Shown: one piece after another, positions 35,167 to 44,733 of the stretch | Numbering within the stretch: the stretch's first letter is position 1 | Layout of the letters: every line of letters starts with the position of its first letter | NCBI GenBank assembly: GCA_017405845.1 | Contig: JAFQZQ010000002.1 | Location: forward strand, 62,001-126,000 | DNA length: 64,000 nucleotides | Reading direction: 5' to 3' | Source of the DNA: Mogibacterium sp. | Lineage (GTDB): Bacteria > Bacillota > Clostridia > Peptostreptococcales > Anaerovoracaceae | Notes under the pieces: generated by a model | The model's input: only the letters and a program-made list of their open reading frames with translations | Database searches by the model: none | Told to the model about the DNA's origin: nothing | Translations under genes and position numbers: made by a program

Positions 35167-36054
35167 ATGTATGACATAAAAGCACTTTACGAAGCTGAGA
35201 GCGTGCAGCATGCGGTACAGCTGCTGCAGGAGCATCCGGAGGCACAGATACTCGCCGGAGGTTCTGACGTGCTCGTTCAGATACGCGAGGGCCGCAGGGC
35301 AGGCTGTGAATTCGTCAGCATTTACATGCTCGATGAGCTCCGCGGCATATCGATCGATGAAGAGGAGAACATCCGCATCGGTTCGCTGACCAGCTTCTCG
35401 CATATTACAAAAGACCCTATCATCCAGAAATACATCAACGTACTCGGTGAAGCCGTAGACATGGTGGGAGGCCCTCAGATCAGGGCAATCGGCACCATCG
35501 GAGGCAACACCTGCAACGGCGTCACTTCCGCTGACTCCGCTTCAACTCTGATGGCCTGGGATGCCATCATGGAGCTGACCGGACCGGATGGAGTAAGACG
35601 TGTTCCTATCAAGGACTTCTACATCAAGGCAAAGGTTGTAGATATCAGACCGGCTGAGATTCAGACAGCCATCCTGATACCGAAGGAATCCTACGACAGA
35701 TGCTTCGGACACTACATAAAATACTCGATGCGCAACGCGCTCGATATCGCCACAACGGGCTGCTCGGTAAACGTCAGACTCAGCGAAGACAAGAAGACCT
35801 TCGAAAGAGTACGCATAGGTTACGGCGTAGCGTCACCTATACCGGTACGCGCACCTAGCGCCGAGGAGTTCATAAACGGCAAGGAAATAACTGACGAGAA
35901 CATAAAGACATTCGCCGAGACAGTGCTCAAGGATATCAATCCGCGTGACAGCTGGCGTGCCGGAAGGGCGCTGCGTCAGCACATTTCGGTGGTAATGGCA
36001 GAGCGTGCTCTCCGCGAGAGCATAAGTCTGGCAGGAGGTGAGATAAATGGCTAA
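35167..36054 (+). CDS. xdhB: Xanthine dehydrogenase FAD-binding subunit
   Basis: This 295-residue protein is of the CO dehydrogenase medium-chain flavoprotein type. FAD loops are AGGSDVLVQI (about 30-39) and TIGGNTCNG (about 110-118), with a C-terminal CODH_C domain containing the RAGRALRQH segment. It passes electrons from the 2Fe-2S subunit to its acceptor. It overlaps the next gene (2Fe-2S subunit) by 8 bases, so the three xdh subunits are translationally coupled. Confidence 0.92.
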   Translation: MYDIKALYEAESVQHAVQLLQEHPEAQILAGGSDVLVQIREGRRAGCEFVSIYMLDELRGISIDEEENIRIGSLTSFSHITKDPIIQKYINVLGEAVDMVGGPQIRAIGTIGGNTCNGVTSADSASTLMAWDAIMELTGPDGVRRVPIKDFYIKAKVVDIRPAEIQTAILIPKESYDRCFGHYIKYSMRNALDIATTGCSVNVRLSEDKKTFERVRIGYGVASPIPVRAPSAEEFINGKEITDENIKTFAETVLKDINPRDSWRAGRALRQHISVVMAERALRESISLAGGEING

Positions 36055-36598
36055 ACAGTATAAAGTGGTGCACTGCACTGTCAACGGCAAGGAGATCGAA
36101 CAGGTCGTTGACGTACGCTCGTCGCTCACAGACATGCTGCGCAACGATCTCCACCTTACCTCAGTCAAGAAGGGCTGCGAAGTCGGAGAGTGCGGAGCCT
36201 GCACGGTAATCATTAACGGGGAAGGCTTCAACTCCTGCATCTATCTGGCCGTATGGGCAGAGGGCAAGGAGATATGGACTCTCGAAGGTCTTACGGGGCC
36301 GGGCGGAGAGCTCTCAGACATCCAGCAGGCATTTGTCGATGAAGGTGCTATTCAGTGCGGATTCTGCACACCGGGCTTCATCATGACAAGCTGGGAGATA
36401 GTTAATTCAGGCAAAGAATACACAGATGATGAGCTCAGAAAGGCTCTCTCCGGTCACCTCTGCAGATGCACCGGATACGAGAATATATTCAGAGCTGTCA
36501 AGAAGACCATGCTCAGGCATCTCGGTAAGTATGAGGAAGCCGAGCTGGTTAACTCACAGGGCATCACGGAGTATCCTGAGCCGATGCCTTTCAAATAG
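36047..36598 (+). CDS. xdhC: Xanthine dehydrogenase 2Fe-2S subunit
   Basis: This 183-residue subunit holds two 2Fe-2S clusters. The plant-ferredoxin-type cluster uses C44, C49, C52 and C64 (CEVGECGACTV). The second uses C104, C107, C139 and C141 (QCGFCTPG and LCRCTGY). All eight ligands are intact. It carries electrons from the molybdenum subunit to the FAD subunit. In E. coli naming this is XdhC, unrelated to the XdhC-type maturation factor at 28003. It may also serve the downstream XdhD-type subunit, which lacks its own clusters (inference). Confidence 0.93.
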   Translation: MAKQYKVVHCTVNGKEIEQVVDVRSSLTDMLRNDLHLTSVKKGCEVGECGACTVIINGEGFNSCIYLAVWAEGKEIWTLEGLTGPGGELSDIQQAFVDEGAIQCGFCTPGFIMTSWEIVNSGKEYTDDELRKALSGHLCRCTGYENIFRAVKKTMLRHLGKYEEAELVNSQGITEYPEPMPFK

Positions 36599-36622
36599 GG
36601 TACAGGAGTAAAGGAGAATAAT

Positions 36623-37423
36623 ATGGCAAATCAACTGTTAATGGCAAAAAGCCCTGAAGAGGCAGTCGCTGCAAAGAACGCATCGGCAGTCTTCGTTGCG
36701 GGCGGGACCGAAGTCAACCGGCTCGGTTCTGATGCCGCCGCAGCAGCTGACACGCTTATCTCGCTGAAGAAATGTGCCGGACTAAAGGACATTGAGGAGG
36801 ATGCAGGCTTTGTGACCATCGGTTCGATGTGCACGTTCCAGCAGTTAGTCGAGTCTGAAAAGGTTCCGTCATATCTTAAGGAAGCTGCACTTTTCATGGC
36901 CTCGCGCACCAAGCGCAACATGGCCACCATCGGCGGCAACATAGCTTCAAAGAGAAGCGACTCATACATCATACCTACACTGATGGCAGCAGGAGCAAGC
37001 ATGAAGCTGCTCACTGCCGGCGGCAAAGAGGTCAAAACGTGGGTAGGTGAATACATTGACGAAGGCGATTCTGATGCTCTCATTATTTCGGTTACAGTTC
37101 CGAAGGACATGAAGGTGATATCCAAGCGCTATGCAAACACTGCGCAGAGCCACGCGGTGCTCACAATGAGCGCGGCCCTTGGCGAGCATGGCGTCCGCCT
37201 GGACGGAGCTGTAAAGAATGTAGGGCTGCTCCACTTCTGCGACCTCGAAGCAACCTTCCGTGAGGATCCGGATGTCAGCGAAGACAAGATAATAGAGATG
37301 GTAAGGGTCTGCACGGGACTCCACACAGCCGATGACATGTTCGGAAGCGATGAGTATAAGCGCTATCTCATAGCAGTCACCGCTTACGATCTTCACAAAC
37401 GCATTACGGGGAAGGAGGTATAG
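36623..37423 (+). CDS. ygfM: FAD-binding molybdenum hydroxylase subunit, YgfM-like
   Basis: This 266-residue protein is a second CO-dehydrogenase-medium-chain flavoprotein, with FAD loops VAGGTEVNRLG (about 25-35) and TIGGNIASKRSDS (about 97-109). It is shorter than the FAD subunit at 35167, and its position directly before the XdhD-type gene (2-base gap) matches ygfM-xdhD in E. coli. It is expected to be the flavin partner of XdhD. A good GGAG ribosome site precedes the ATG. Confidence 0.87.
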   Translation: MANQLLMAKSPEEAVAAKNASAVFVAGGTEVNRLGSDAAAAADTLISLKKCAGLKDIEEDAGFVTIGSMCTFQQLVESEKVPSYLKEAALFMASRTKRNMATIGGNIASKRSDSYIIPTLMAAGASMKLLTAGGKEVKTWVGEYIDEGDSDALIISVTVPKDMKVISKRYANTAQSHAVLTMSAALGEHGVRLDGAVKNVGLLHFCDLEATFREDPDVSEDKIIEMVRVCTGLHTADDMFGSDEYKRYLIAVTAYDLHKRITGKEV

Positions 37424-37425
37424 AC

Positions 37426-40305
37426 ATGATCACTTGTACCATAAACGGAAAGAAGAGGTCATTCGATATCGACCCGACCAGGAGGCTGCGCGAGATGCTG
37501 CTGATGAACGGCAACTTCGCCGTCCGCGACAGCGATGACGCCGAGGGATTCTGCGGGAGCGATACGGTGCTGCTCGACGGTACACCGGTATTCTCGAATC
37601 TCATCCTCGCGGGCGAGGCAGAGGGCTGCGAAATAGTCACACCTGACAGCCTCGGAGATTCCATGCACCTGTCGGTAGTGCAGCAGGCTCTTGTAGACGC
37701 GGGAGTTGTACAGAGCGCGTATAACGCTCCGGCAGCGGCACTTCTGATGACATGGCTCTTCGAAAACAATCCGAATCCTACGAGAGAAGACGTGAAGGAT
37801 GCTCTCTCAGGCATATTCATCCGCGACGCAGGCTATGAGCATTACTACATAGCCGCAGAGCTCATCAAGGATAAGATCGCTACAGGAGAATACAAGACCG
37901 AGATAGCGCCTGAATTCAGGCCTCAGCTGAAGGCAGTCGGCAAGGTGATGCCTAAGATAGACGCACCGCAGCTGGTATCGGGTGAAAGGGCTTTCGTAGA
38001 GGACTACGTTGATGCCGACACCTGCTACATGGTGGTGCTGCGTTCACCTTATGCACACGCATACGTAAACAAGATAGATACATCAAAGGCCGAGGCACTG
38101 CCGGGTGTAGTCAAGGTCATCACAGCATATAACTGCTCTGATGCCACATACATGTCGGCCGGTCAGGGCAACCCTGAGCCGTCACCTCATGACAGAAAGC
38201 TGCTCAACAAGAAGGTGAGACACGTTGGCGACCGTGTGGCCGCTATCGTCGCTGAGACGCTCGAAGAAGCGATCAAGGCACGAGATCTCATCGAAGTGGA
38301 ATACGAGCCACTGGAAGCCGTATTTACGGTCGAGGAGGCAATGGCAGAGGGTGCTCCGCTGGTTCATAACGGCAGAGTACAGTACAACGCCGGAGCACCG
38401 GACGATCTCGACGAATATAACGCCAAGCTGTCCGGAGACGAGAGAGAGGGCAAGGTTGTATATCAGTTCCCTCTGCACGGCGACATTCTGCACAATGTAG
38501 CGGCTGCCAACCACGGCGGTATAGGCGATGTCGACAAGGCATTCGAAGAGGCCGACGCGGTTGTAGAGGCAACATATCAGACCAGCCAGATCCAGCACAC
38601 ACCGCTTGAGACGCACATCTGCTTCTCGAAACTCGAGAACGGCAGACTCATAATATACGCCAGCACGCAGGTGCCTTACCACGTGCGCCGTATCGTGAGC
38701 TGGGTAACAGGCCTTTCAGAAAACAAGATACACGTAATAAAGACCAGAGTCGGAGGCGGTTACGGATCCAAGCAGGACATCCTGGTAGAGGATCTCACCG
38801 CATACGCAACATTCGTGACCGGCAGACCTGTGCTTTATCACAATACGCGCGAGGAGGAGTTCATAGCCAACTCCACCAGGCATCCTATGCGCGTCCATGT
38901 AAAGATGGGCGGCAAGAAGGACGGTTCCATTACGGGCATCTACATGAAGGTTGATGCCAACACCGGTCCGTATGGAAACCACGCCCTCACGGTGCCTATG
39001 AACAGCTGCTCAAAGACTCTGCCGCTGTTCAAATGCGACAACATGAAATACGATCTCACGATCTACTACACCAACACTCCGCCTGCCGGAGCATATCAGG
39101 GCTATGGCACTCCTAAGGGCACATACGGCCTCATGATGGCCATGTGCGAACTCGCAGATAAGCTGGGAGTCGACTATAAGGATATGGTACTCAAGAACCA
39201 TGTAGAAGAGGGCTATATGCTCGAGATCCTGAGAGGACTCGGTGAAGGCCGTGAAGGAAACGTGGTGCCGGTAGGATCATGCGGACTCAGAGAAGCGGTA
39301 GAGAAGGGCTGCGAGATGATAGAGTGGGGCAAGCACGTTGAAAGCGATGACCCTGACTGGAAGATCGGCAAGGGCTTCGCGATGATAATGCAGGGCTCGG
39401 GACTTCCGGGACTCGATCACGCAAATGCGATAGCCAAGCTCGAGATGGACGGATCGATAATCGTGCTTTCAGGAGCTGCTGATATCGGTACCGGCCTCGA
39501 TACCATAATCGCCAAGGTAACGAGCGACATACTCTGCATACCGATGGACAAGATCACCGTGCTTTCAGGCGACACCGATTCGGGAGCCTTTGATACCGGA
39601 TCCTACGCATCGTCCGGAACCTTCTTCAGCGGCAACGCCGCAGTGGTTGCAGCCACCAATCTCAAGGAAAAGATCCTCGATGAGGCTGCATATCAGCTCG
39701 AAGAAGACGCGGAAGACATGGAGATCAGATGGCCGGGTGAGGTCGCATCTAAGAAGACGGGTAAAACATTATCGTTCTACGAAATCATCCATACAGCAAC
39801 ATCCGGAACCGGACGCGGACATCTCATCGCGCCGGGAAGCTTTACAACTGCAGCGTCATCCGTACCTTACGGAGCGCACTTCGCGCAGGTCGCTGTCAAC
39901 GTGAGAACCGGTGAAATCAAGGTACAGAAGTTCTACGCCATCCAGGATGCGGGCACACCGATCAATCCGGAGGCAGCGCTCTGCCAGATGTACGGAGCAT
40001 CGCTGAAGTCCATAGGCCATACACTGTACGAGGACATGATACTCGACAAGGACGGCCGCTGCGTCAATGCAAACATGACGGACTACGGCGTCCCGATGAT
40101 CTCAGAGCAGCCTGATGACTTCAAGGCTGTGCTCATAGATGTCAACGATGCGCACGGACCGTTCGGCGCCAAGTCGATCTCAGAGATCGCCTGCAACGGA
40201 GCCGCACCTGCAATCGGAAACGCTATACATGATGCCTGCGGCGTATGGATACGCAGCTGGCCAATGACACCTGAAAAGATACTGAGAGAACTCGGCAGAA
40301 TATAG
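37426..40305 (+). CDS. xdhD: XdhD-type molybdenum hydroxylase with degenerate ferredoxin domain
   Basis: This 959-residue protein fuses a 2Fe-2S-like domain (about 1-160) to a full molybdenum subunit. The ferredoxin domain is degenerate: the first-cluster region has GFCGSD, and the second-cluster motifs read VVQSAYN and FIRDAGY where QCGFC and CRCTGY are expected. It therefore cannot bind clusters conventionally. The molybdenum part keeps GGGYGSKQD and the catalytic Glu in GAKSISE, but the substrate-Arg position is Gln (Q558 in GAYQGYG). E. coli XdhD shows the same type of change as I recall it, so this is a lineage trait. It belongs to the ygfM-xdhD-ssnA-ygfK block and its exact substrate is unknown. 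Confidence 0.9.
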   Translation: MITCTINGKKRSFDIDPTRRLREMLLMNGNFAVRDSDDAEGFCGSDTVLLDGTPVFSNLILAGEAEGCEIVTPDSLGDSMHLSVVQQALVDAGVVQSAYNAPAAALLMTWLFENNPNPTREDVKDALSGIFIRDAGYEHYYIAAELIKDKIATGEYKTEIAPEFRPQLKAVGKVMPKIDAPQLVSGERAFVEDYVDADTCYMVVLRSPYAHAYVNKIDTSKAEALPGVVKVITAYNCSDATYMSAGQGNPEPSPHDRKLLNKKVRHVGDRVAAIVAETLEEAIKARDLIEVEYEPLEAVFTVEEAMAEGAPLVHNGRVQYNAGAPDDLDEYNAKLSGDEREGKVVYQFPLHGDILHNVAAANHGGIGDVDKAFEEADAVVEATYQTSQIQHTPLETHICFSKLENGRLIIYASTQVPYHVRRIVSWVTGLSENKIHVIKTRVGGGYGSKQDILVEDLTAYATFVTGRPVLYHNTREEEFIANSTRHPMRVHVKMGGKKDGSITGIYMKVDANTGPYGNHALTVPMNSCSKTLPLFKCDNMKYDLTIYYTNTPPAGAYQGYGTPKGTYGLMMAMCELADKLGVDYKDMVLKNHVEEGYMLEILRGLGEGREGNVVPVGSCGLREAVEKGCEMIEWGKHVESDDPDWKIGKGFAMIMQGSGLPGLDHANAIAKLEMDGSIIVLSGAADIGTGLDTIIAKVTSDILCIPMDKITVLSGDTDSGAFDTGSYASSGTFFSGNAAVVAATNLKEKILDEAAYQLEEDAEDMEIRWPGEVASKKTGKTLSFYEIIHTATSGTGRGHLIAPGSFTTAASSVPYGAHFAQVAVNVRTGEIKVQKFYAIQDAGTPINPEAALCQMYGASLKSIGHTLYEDMILDKDGRCVNANMTDYGVPMISEQPDDFKAVLIDVNDAHGPFGAKSISEIACNGAAPAIGNAIHDACGVWIRSWPMTPEKILRELGRI

Positions 40306-40320
40306 AGAGGAGGATGGAAC

Positions 40321-41661
40321 ATGCTTTTAGTAGGTAACGGACAACTTATTACAAGGGATCCTGAATTCCCATATCTGAAGGATGGCGCCGTCGTGATCGA
40401 CGGTGAGGTCATCAAGGCGGTAGGAACGCTTGCAGACATGAAGGCGGCATATCCTGATGCTGAATTCGTGGACGCAAAGGGCGGCATCATCATGCCGGGT
40501 CTTATAAATGCGCACACTCATATCTACTCAGGCCTTGCAAGAGGACTTGCGATAGAGGGAAACAATCCGACTAACTTCTTTGAAGTGCTCGACGGCACAT
40601 GGTGGAACATAGACAGACACCTCACCATAGACGGAACGAAAGCCTGTGCATATGCAACCATTCTCGACTGCATAAGAGACGGTGTTACAACGATCTTCGA
40701 CCACCACGCAAGCTTCTGCGAGATACCGGGATCGCTCTTCGCCATCAAGGACGTAGCTAAAGAACTCGGCATGAGATCGTGCCTGTGCTACGAGGTGTCC
40801 GAGAGAGACGGAGCAGAGAAGACAGCACAGAGCATCCAGGAGAACGTAGACTTCGCTAAGTGGGCCATCAAAGAAGATGATGACATGATCAAGGCCATGT
40901 TCGGCGGTCACGCACTCTTTACGATCTCTGACAAGACATTCGAAAAGATGGTCGAGGCAAACAACGGTATGACAGGATTCCACATCCACGTTTCCGAGGG
41001 TATGAATGACGTTTATGACAGCCTCAGAAACTACGGATGCAAGCCGATAAACAGACTGCTTTACAACGGCCTGCTCGGAGACAAGACCCTGCTCGGACAC
41101 TGCATCCATGTAAGCCCTGCTGAGATGGACATCGTCAAGGAGACAGGCACCATGGTAGTCAACAACCCTGAGTCCAACATGGGCAATGCCGTAGGATGCG
41201 CACCGGTACTTCAGATGATGGCAAAGGGCATCACCGTAGGAATGGGTACAGACGCATACACGCACGACATGCTCGAGAGCCTTAAGGTCTTCCTCATCAT
41301 CCAGAGACACAACGCTGCAATGCCAAACGTCGCATGGGGTGAAGACTGCACGATGCTCTTCGAGAACAACAGAAAGATCGCTGCTAAATACTTCAAGAAG
41401 CCGCTTGGCATCCTGAAAGAAGGCGCTGCAGCAGACGTGATCGTAATGGATTACAAGCCGTTCACACCGTTCTCAGATGAGAACATCGACGGCCACATGA
41501 TCTTCGGAATGATGGGCAAAAACTGCAGAACGACGATCATCAACGGAAAGGTTCTCTACAAAGACAGAGAATTTGTCGGAATCGACGAAGATGCTATCAA
41601 CGCATGGACATACGAGCAGAGCAAAAAGCTCTGGGGTGAACTCAATCACAGAGAGTATTAA
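40321..41661 (+). CDS. ssnA: Putative aminohydrolase SsnA
   Basis: This 446-residue member of the guanine deaminase/chlorohydrolase-type amidohydrolases has the metal motif NAHTHIYSGLARG with H65 and H67, and DHHAS. GFHIHVSEG, GHCIHV and GTDAYTHDM supply the remaining metal and catalytic residues. SsnA is a marker of the anaerobic purine degradation clusters, where it is thought to hydrolyse a purine-derived ring. It lies between xdhD (15 bases upstream) and ygfK, as in E. coli in the opposite order. A GGAGGA ribosome site precedes the ATG. Confidence 0.92.
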   Translation: MLLVGNGQLITRDPEFPYLKDGAVVIDGEVIKAVGTLADMKAAYPDAEFVDAKGGIIMPGLINAHTHIYSGLARGLAIEGNNPTNFFEVLDGTWWNIDRHLTIDGTKACAYATILDCIRDGVTTIFDHHASFCEIPGSLFAIKDVAKELGMRSCLCYEVSERDGAEKTAQSIQENVDFAKWAIKEDDDMIKAMFGGHALFTISDKTFEKMVEANNGMTGFHIHVSEGMNDVYDSLRNYGCKPINRLLYNGLLGDKTLLGHCIHVSPAEMDIVKETGTMVVNNPESNMGNAVGCAPVLQMMAKGITVGMGTDAYTHDMLESLKVFLIIQRHNAAMPNVAWGEDCTMLFENNRKIAAKYFKKPLGILKEGAAADVIVMDYKPFTPFSDENIDGHMIFGMMGKNCRTTIINGKVLYKDREFVGIDEDAINAWTYEQSKKLWGELNHREY

Positions 41662-41722
41662 TGGCAAATACTTTCGAGACTTGAAAGATGTAGATAGACA
41701 GAAATACGAATGGAGGTATTGT

Positions 41723-44716
41723 ATGAGTGACATAATGAGACCTATGCCTTATAAACAGCTTCTGAACTGGGTGCTCGATGAGTACGAAAAGAGCGGAAGC
41801 ATATTCGGTGTTTCAAAGCTTGTTAAACATGAGAACGGTCAGGCTCTTCCGATTTTCGATGAGAAGATCGAGTCGCCGTTCGGACCTGCTGCAGGCCCGA
41901 ACACACAGCTGGCTCAGAACATAATCGCATCGTATGTCGCAGGTTCGAGATTCTTCGAACTCAAGACAGTACAGCAGATGGATGGTGCTGACCTCGCTGC
42001 ATGCGTAGCAAAGCCATGCATTACCGCTCACGACGAGTGCTATAACTGCGAATGGTCGACAGAGCTTTATGTACCACAGGCTTACGAAGAGTACGTAAAG
42101 GCCTGGGTAGTCTGCAAGATACTTGCAAAGGAGCTCGGTCTCGGCGATCCTGACGCCTTCGTATTCAACATGTCGGTAGGCTACGACCTTGAGGGTATCA
42201 AGACTCCTAAGATCGACAAGTACATCGAAGAGATGAAGGACGCTTCGAATACAGAGGTCTTCAAAGAGGCAATTGAGGAGTCGGTCAAGGCCGTAAAGGA
42301 AGGCAGACTCAAAAATGTCGATGAGGAATTCATCCGCGCCATCCCGGCAAGGATCTCCAACTCCATAACGGAATCGACACTCCACGGGTGCCCGCCTGAC
42401 GAGATCGAGAGAATCGCATCCTATCTCATCACTGAGAAGGGCCTCAACACATTCATCAAGTGCAACCCGACGCTGCTCGGCTATGAGTTCGCAAGATCAC
42501 GTCTCGACTCACTCGGATACAGCTATATCGCATTCGATGATCATCACTTCCTCGAAGACCTTCAGTGGGAGGACGCAGTGCCGATGTTTGAAAGACTGCA
42601 GGCTCTATGCGACGAGAAGGGACTTGAGTTCGGTGTTAAGCTGACCAACACATTCCCTGTAGACGTAAAGGCCGGAGAGCTTCCATCTGAGGAGATGTAC
42701 ATGGCCGGACGCAGCCTGTTCCCGCTGAGCATCTATCTCGCAGAGAAGATTACAAAGCAGTTCGGCGGCAAGCTCCGTATCAGCTATTCGGGCGGTGCTG
42801 ACTACTTCAATATCAAGGAGATATTCGAAGCAGGCATCTGGCCTATCACAATGGCTACAACCATCCTGAAACCGGGTGGATACCAGAGAATGTCACAGAT
42901 CGGCGAGAAACTGATGGACTGCGGCAATGAGAGATTCAGCGGAGTCTGCTTAGACAAGGTGAGCGCTCTTGTTGAGATGTCTCAGGGTGAGAGAAACCGC
43001 AAGCCTATCAAGCCTCTGCCTGACAGAAAGAACGGCGAAGACCTGCCGATGCTCGACTGCTTCCACGCTCCTTGCAGCGGCGGATGCCCGATCGAACAGG
43101 ATATTCCGGCATACCTCGAGGCAATGGAGAAGGGCGACAGCGAGGCTGCTCTCAAGATCATTCTCGAGAAGAACGCGCTTCCGTTCACAACAGGAACGCT
43201 CTGTCCGCACACATGTGCCGACAAGTGCATGAGAAACCACTATGAATCAGCGCTCCGAATCCGCGAGGTGAAGCTGATGGCCGCAGAGGCCGGATTCGAC
43301 AAGGTACTTCCTGAGCTCAAGGCTGCTGACGCATCCGGTAAGAAGGTAGCTGTTATCGGCGGAGGCCCTGCAGGACTCGCTGTAGCATCGTTCCTCTCGC
43401 GTGCCGGAGTCGATGTAACTGTATTTGAAAAGAACGACAAGATGGGCGGCGTACCTCGCTATGTGATCCCTGGATTCAGAATCGGCGACGACGCTCTCGA
43501 TAAGGACGTAGCGCTCTGCTCAGCATACGGCGCAAAGATGGTAAACGGCAGAGAGATCGCTTCTGTACAGGAACTCAAGGATGAAGGCTTCACAGACATC
43601 GTTGTCTGCATCGGAGCATGGGCACCTGGCCGCAAGACCCTCAAGTATGGCGATGAGCTGGATGCTCTTGAATTCCTCGAAGCAGTGAAGGCTGCTCCTG
43701 GCTCAGTAGATCTCGGCACTGACGTAGTAGTCATCGGAGGCGGAAACACTGCAATGGACGTTGCAAGAGCGGCAAAGAGACAGCCTGGAGTTGAGCATGC
43801 ACGCCTGGTATACAGAAGAGACAGAAGGAACATGCCGGCTGACGAAGAAGAGCTGGTAATGGCTATTGAAGACGGCGTTGAGTTCATGGAACTCCTGGCC
43901 CCGGTCGGAGCAGAGAACGGAAAGCTCAAATGCGAGATCTGCAAGCTGGGCGAGCCTGACGCAAGCGGAAGACGTTCACCTGTAGGCACAGGCGAATTCA
44001 CTGAGGTACCTGCAACAGCAGTTATCTGCGCAGTAGGTGAGCGCGTCAACGCAAGCCTCTATGAAGGCGCAGGAGCTAAGCTCGACGACAGAGGCAGAGT
44101 CATCGTAGACGAGAATCTCATGACTTCGGTCGAGGGACTCTACGCAGCAGGCGACTGCCGCCGCGGACCGGCTACAGTTGTAAAGGCTATCGCAGATGCC
44201 CAGACTGTAACCGCTGCTATAACAGGAGCTTCCTTCGATAAATACGCTAAACTGAGCGAAGAAGGCGACATGGCCAAGCTGATCGCAAGGAAGGGCGACC
44301 TGGTCGATCCTCCTGCAGATAAGCCGGATAACAGATGCCTCGGATGCGCAACCGTATGCGAGGTCTGCACGGATGTATGTCCTAACAGAGCCAATGTTGC
44401 GATCGACGTTCCGTTCTTCGAAAAACCTCAGATACTCCACGTTGACGGAATGTGCAACGAGTGCGGCAACTGCGCCGTATTCTGCCCGTACAGCGGACGT
44501 CCATACAAGGATAAATTCACGCTGTTCTGGAGCGAAGAAGACTTCGTCGACAGCGAGAACAACGGCTTCCTGCCACTCGAAGGCAGAAAGGTACGCGTAA
44601 GACTCTTCGGAAACGTCGCAGATTACGATCTTGACGATTCGAAGTGCGGCCTGCCTGATGGCGTTGCGGCATTCATTAAGGCAGTTATCAGAGATTACGG
44701 ATATTTAATGGCATAG
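41723..44716 (+). CDS. ygfK: YgfK: Fe-S/flavin oxidoreductase of the selenate reductase/purine degradation family
   Basis: This 997-residue protein has an N-terminal dihydroorotate/dihydropyrimidine dehydrogenase-like domain (about 1-430). Next is a glutamate-synthase-type cysteine domain with C446, C451, C455 and then C494, C498, C502. An NAD(P)/FAD reductase domain follows (GGGPAGL from about 546; GGGNTAMDVARAAKRQ). Two ferredoxin-like motifs end it: CLGCATVCEVCTDVC from about 872, and CNECGNCAVFC near 911-921. It resembles the electron-handling half of dihydropyrimidine dehydrogenase and probably reduces a purine-derived ring or moves electrons from the hydroxylases. The ATG at 41723 has TGGAGG upstream; longer in-frame starts overlap ssnA and are rejected. 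Confidence 0.9.
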   Translation: MSDIMRPMPYKQLLNWVLDEYEKSGSIFGVSKLVKHENGQALPIFDEKIESPFGPAAGPNTQLAQNIIASYVAGSRFFELKTVQQMDGADLAACVAKPCITAHDECYNCEWSTELYVPQAYEEYVKAWVVCKILAKELGLGDPDAFVFNMSVGYDLEGIKTPKIDKYIEEMKDASNTEVFKEAIEESVKAVKEGRLKNVDEEFIRAIPARISNSITESTLHGCPPDEIERIASYLITEKGLNTFIKCNPTLLGYEFARSRLDSLGYSYIAFDDHHFLEDLQWEDAVPMFERLQALCDEKGLEFGVKLTNTFPVDVKAGELPSEEMYMAGRSLFPLSIYLAEKITKQFGGKLRISYSGGADYFNIKEIFEAGIWPITMATTILKPGGYQRMSQIGEKLMDCGNERFSGVCLDKVSALVEMSQGERNRKPIKPLPDRKNGEDLPMLDCFHAPCSGGCPIEQDIPAYLEAMEKGDSEAALKIILEKNALPFTTGTLCPHTCADKCMRNHYESALRIREVKLMAAEAGFDKVLPELKAADASGKKVAVIGGGPAGLAVASFLSRAGVDVTVFEKNDKMGGVPRYVIPGFRIGDDALDKDVALCSAYGAKMVNGREIASVQELKDEGFTDIVVCIGAWAPGRKTLKYGDELDALEFLEAVKAAPGSVDLGTDVVVIGGGNTAMDVARAAKRQPGVEHARLVYRRDRRNMPADEEELVMAIEDGVEFMELLAPVGAENGKLKCEICKLGEPDASGRRSPVGTGEFTEVPATAVICAVGERVNASLYEGAGAKLDDRGRVIVDENLMTSVEGLYAAGDCRRGPATVVKAIADAQTVTAAITGASFDKYAKLSEEGDMAKLIARKGDLVDPPADKPDNRCLGCATVCEVCTDVCPNRANVAIDVPFFEKPQILHVDGMCNECGNCAVFCPYSGRPYKDKFTLFWSEEDFVDSENNGFLPLEGRKVRVRLFGNVADYDLDDSKCGLPDGVAAFIKAVIRDYGYLMA

Positions 44717-44733
44717 TACAAGGGAAATTATAA

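Noticed and set aside
41573..41722. Longer N-terminus for ygfK
   Set aside because: It would overlap ssnA by about 90 bases and has no ribosome site. The ATG at 41723 has TGGAGG and begins the conserved family sequence.
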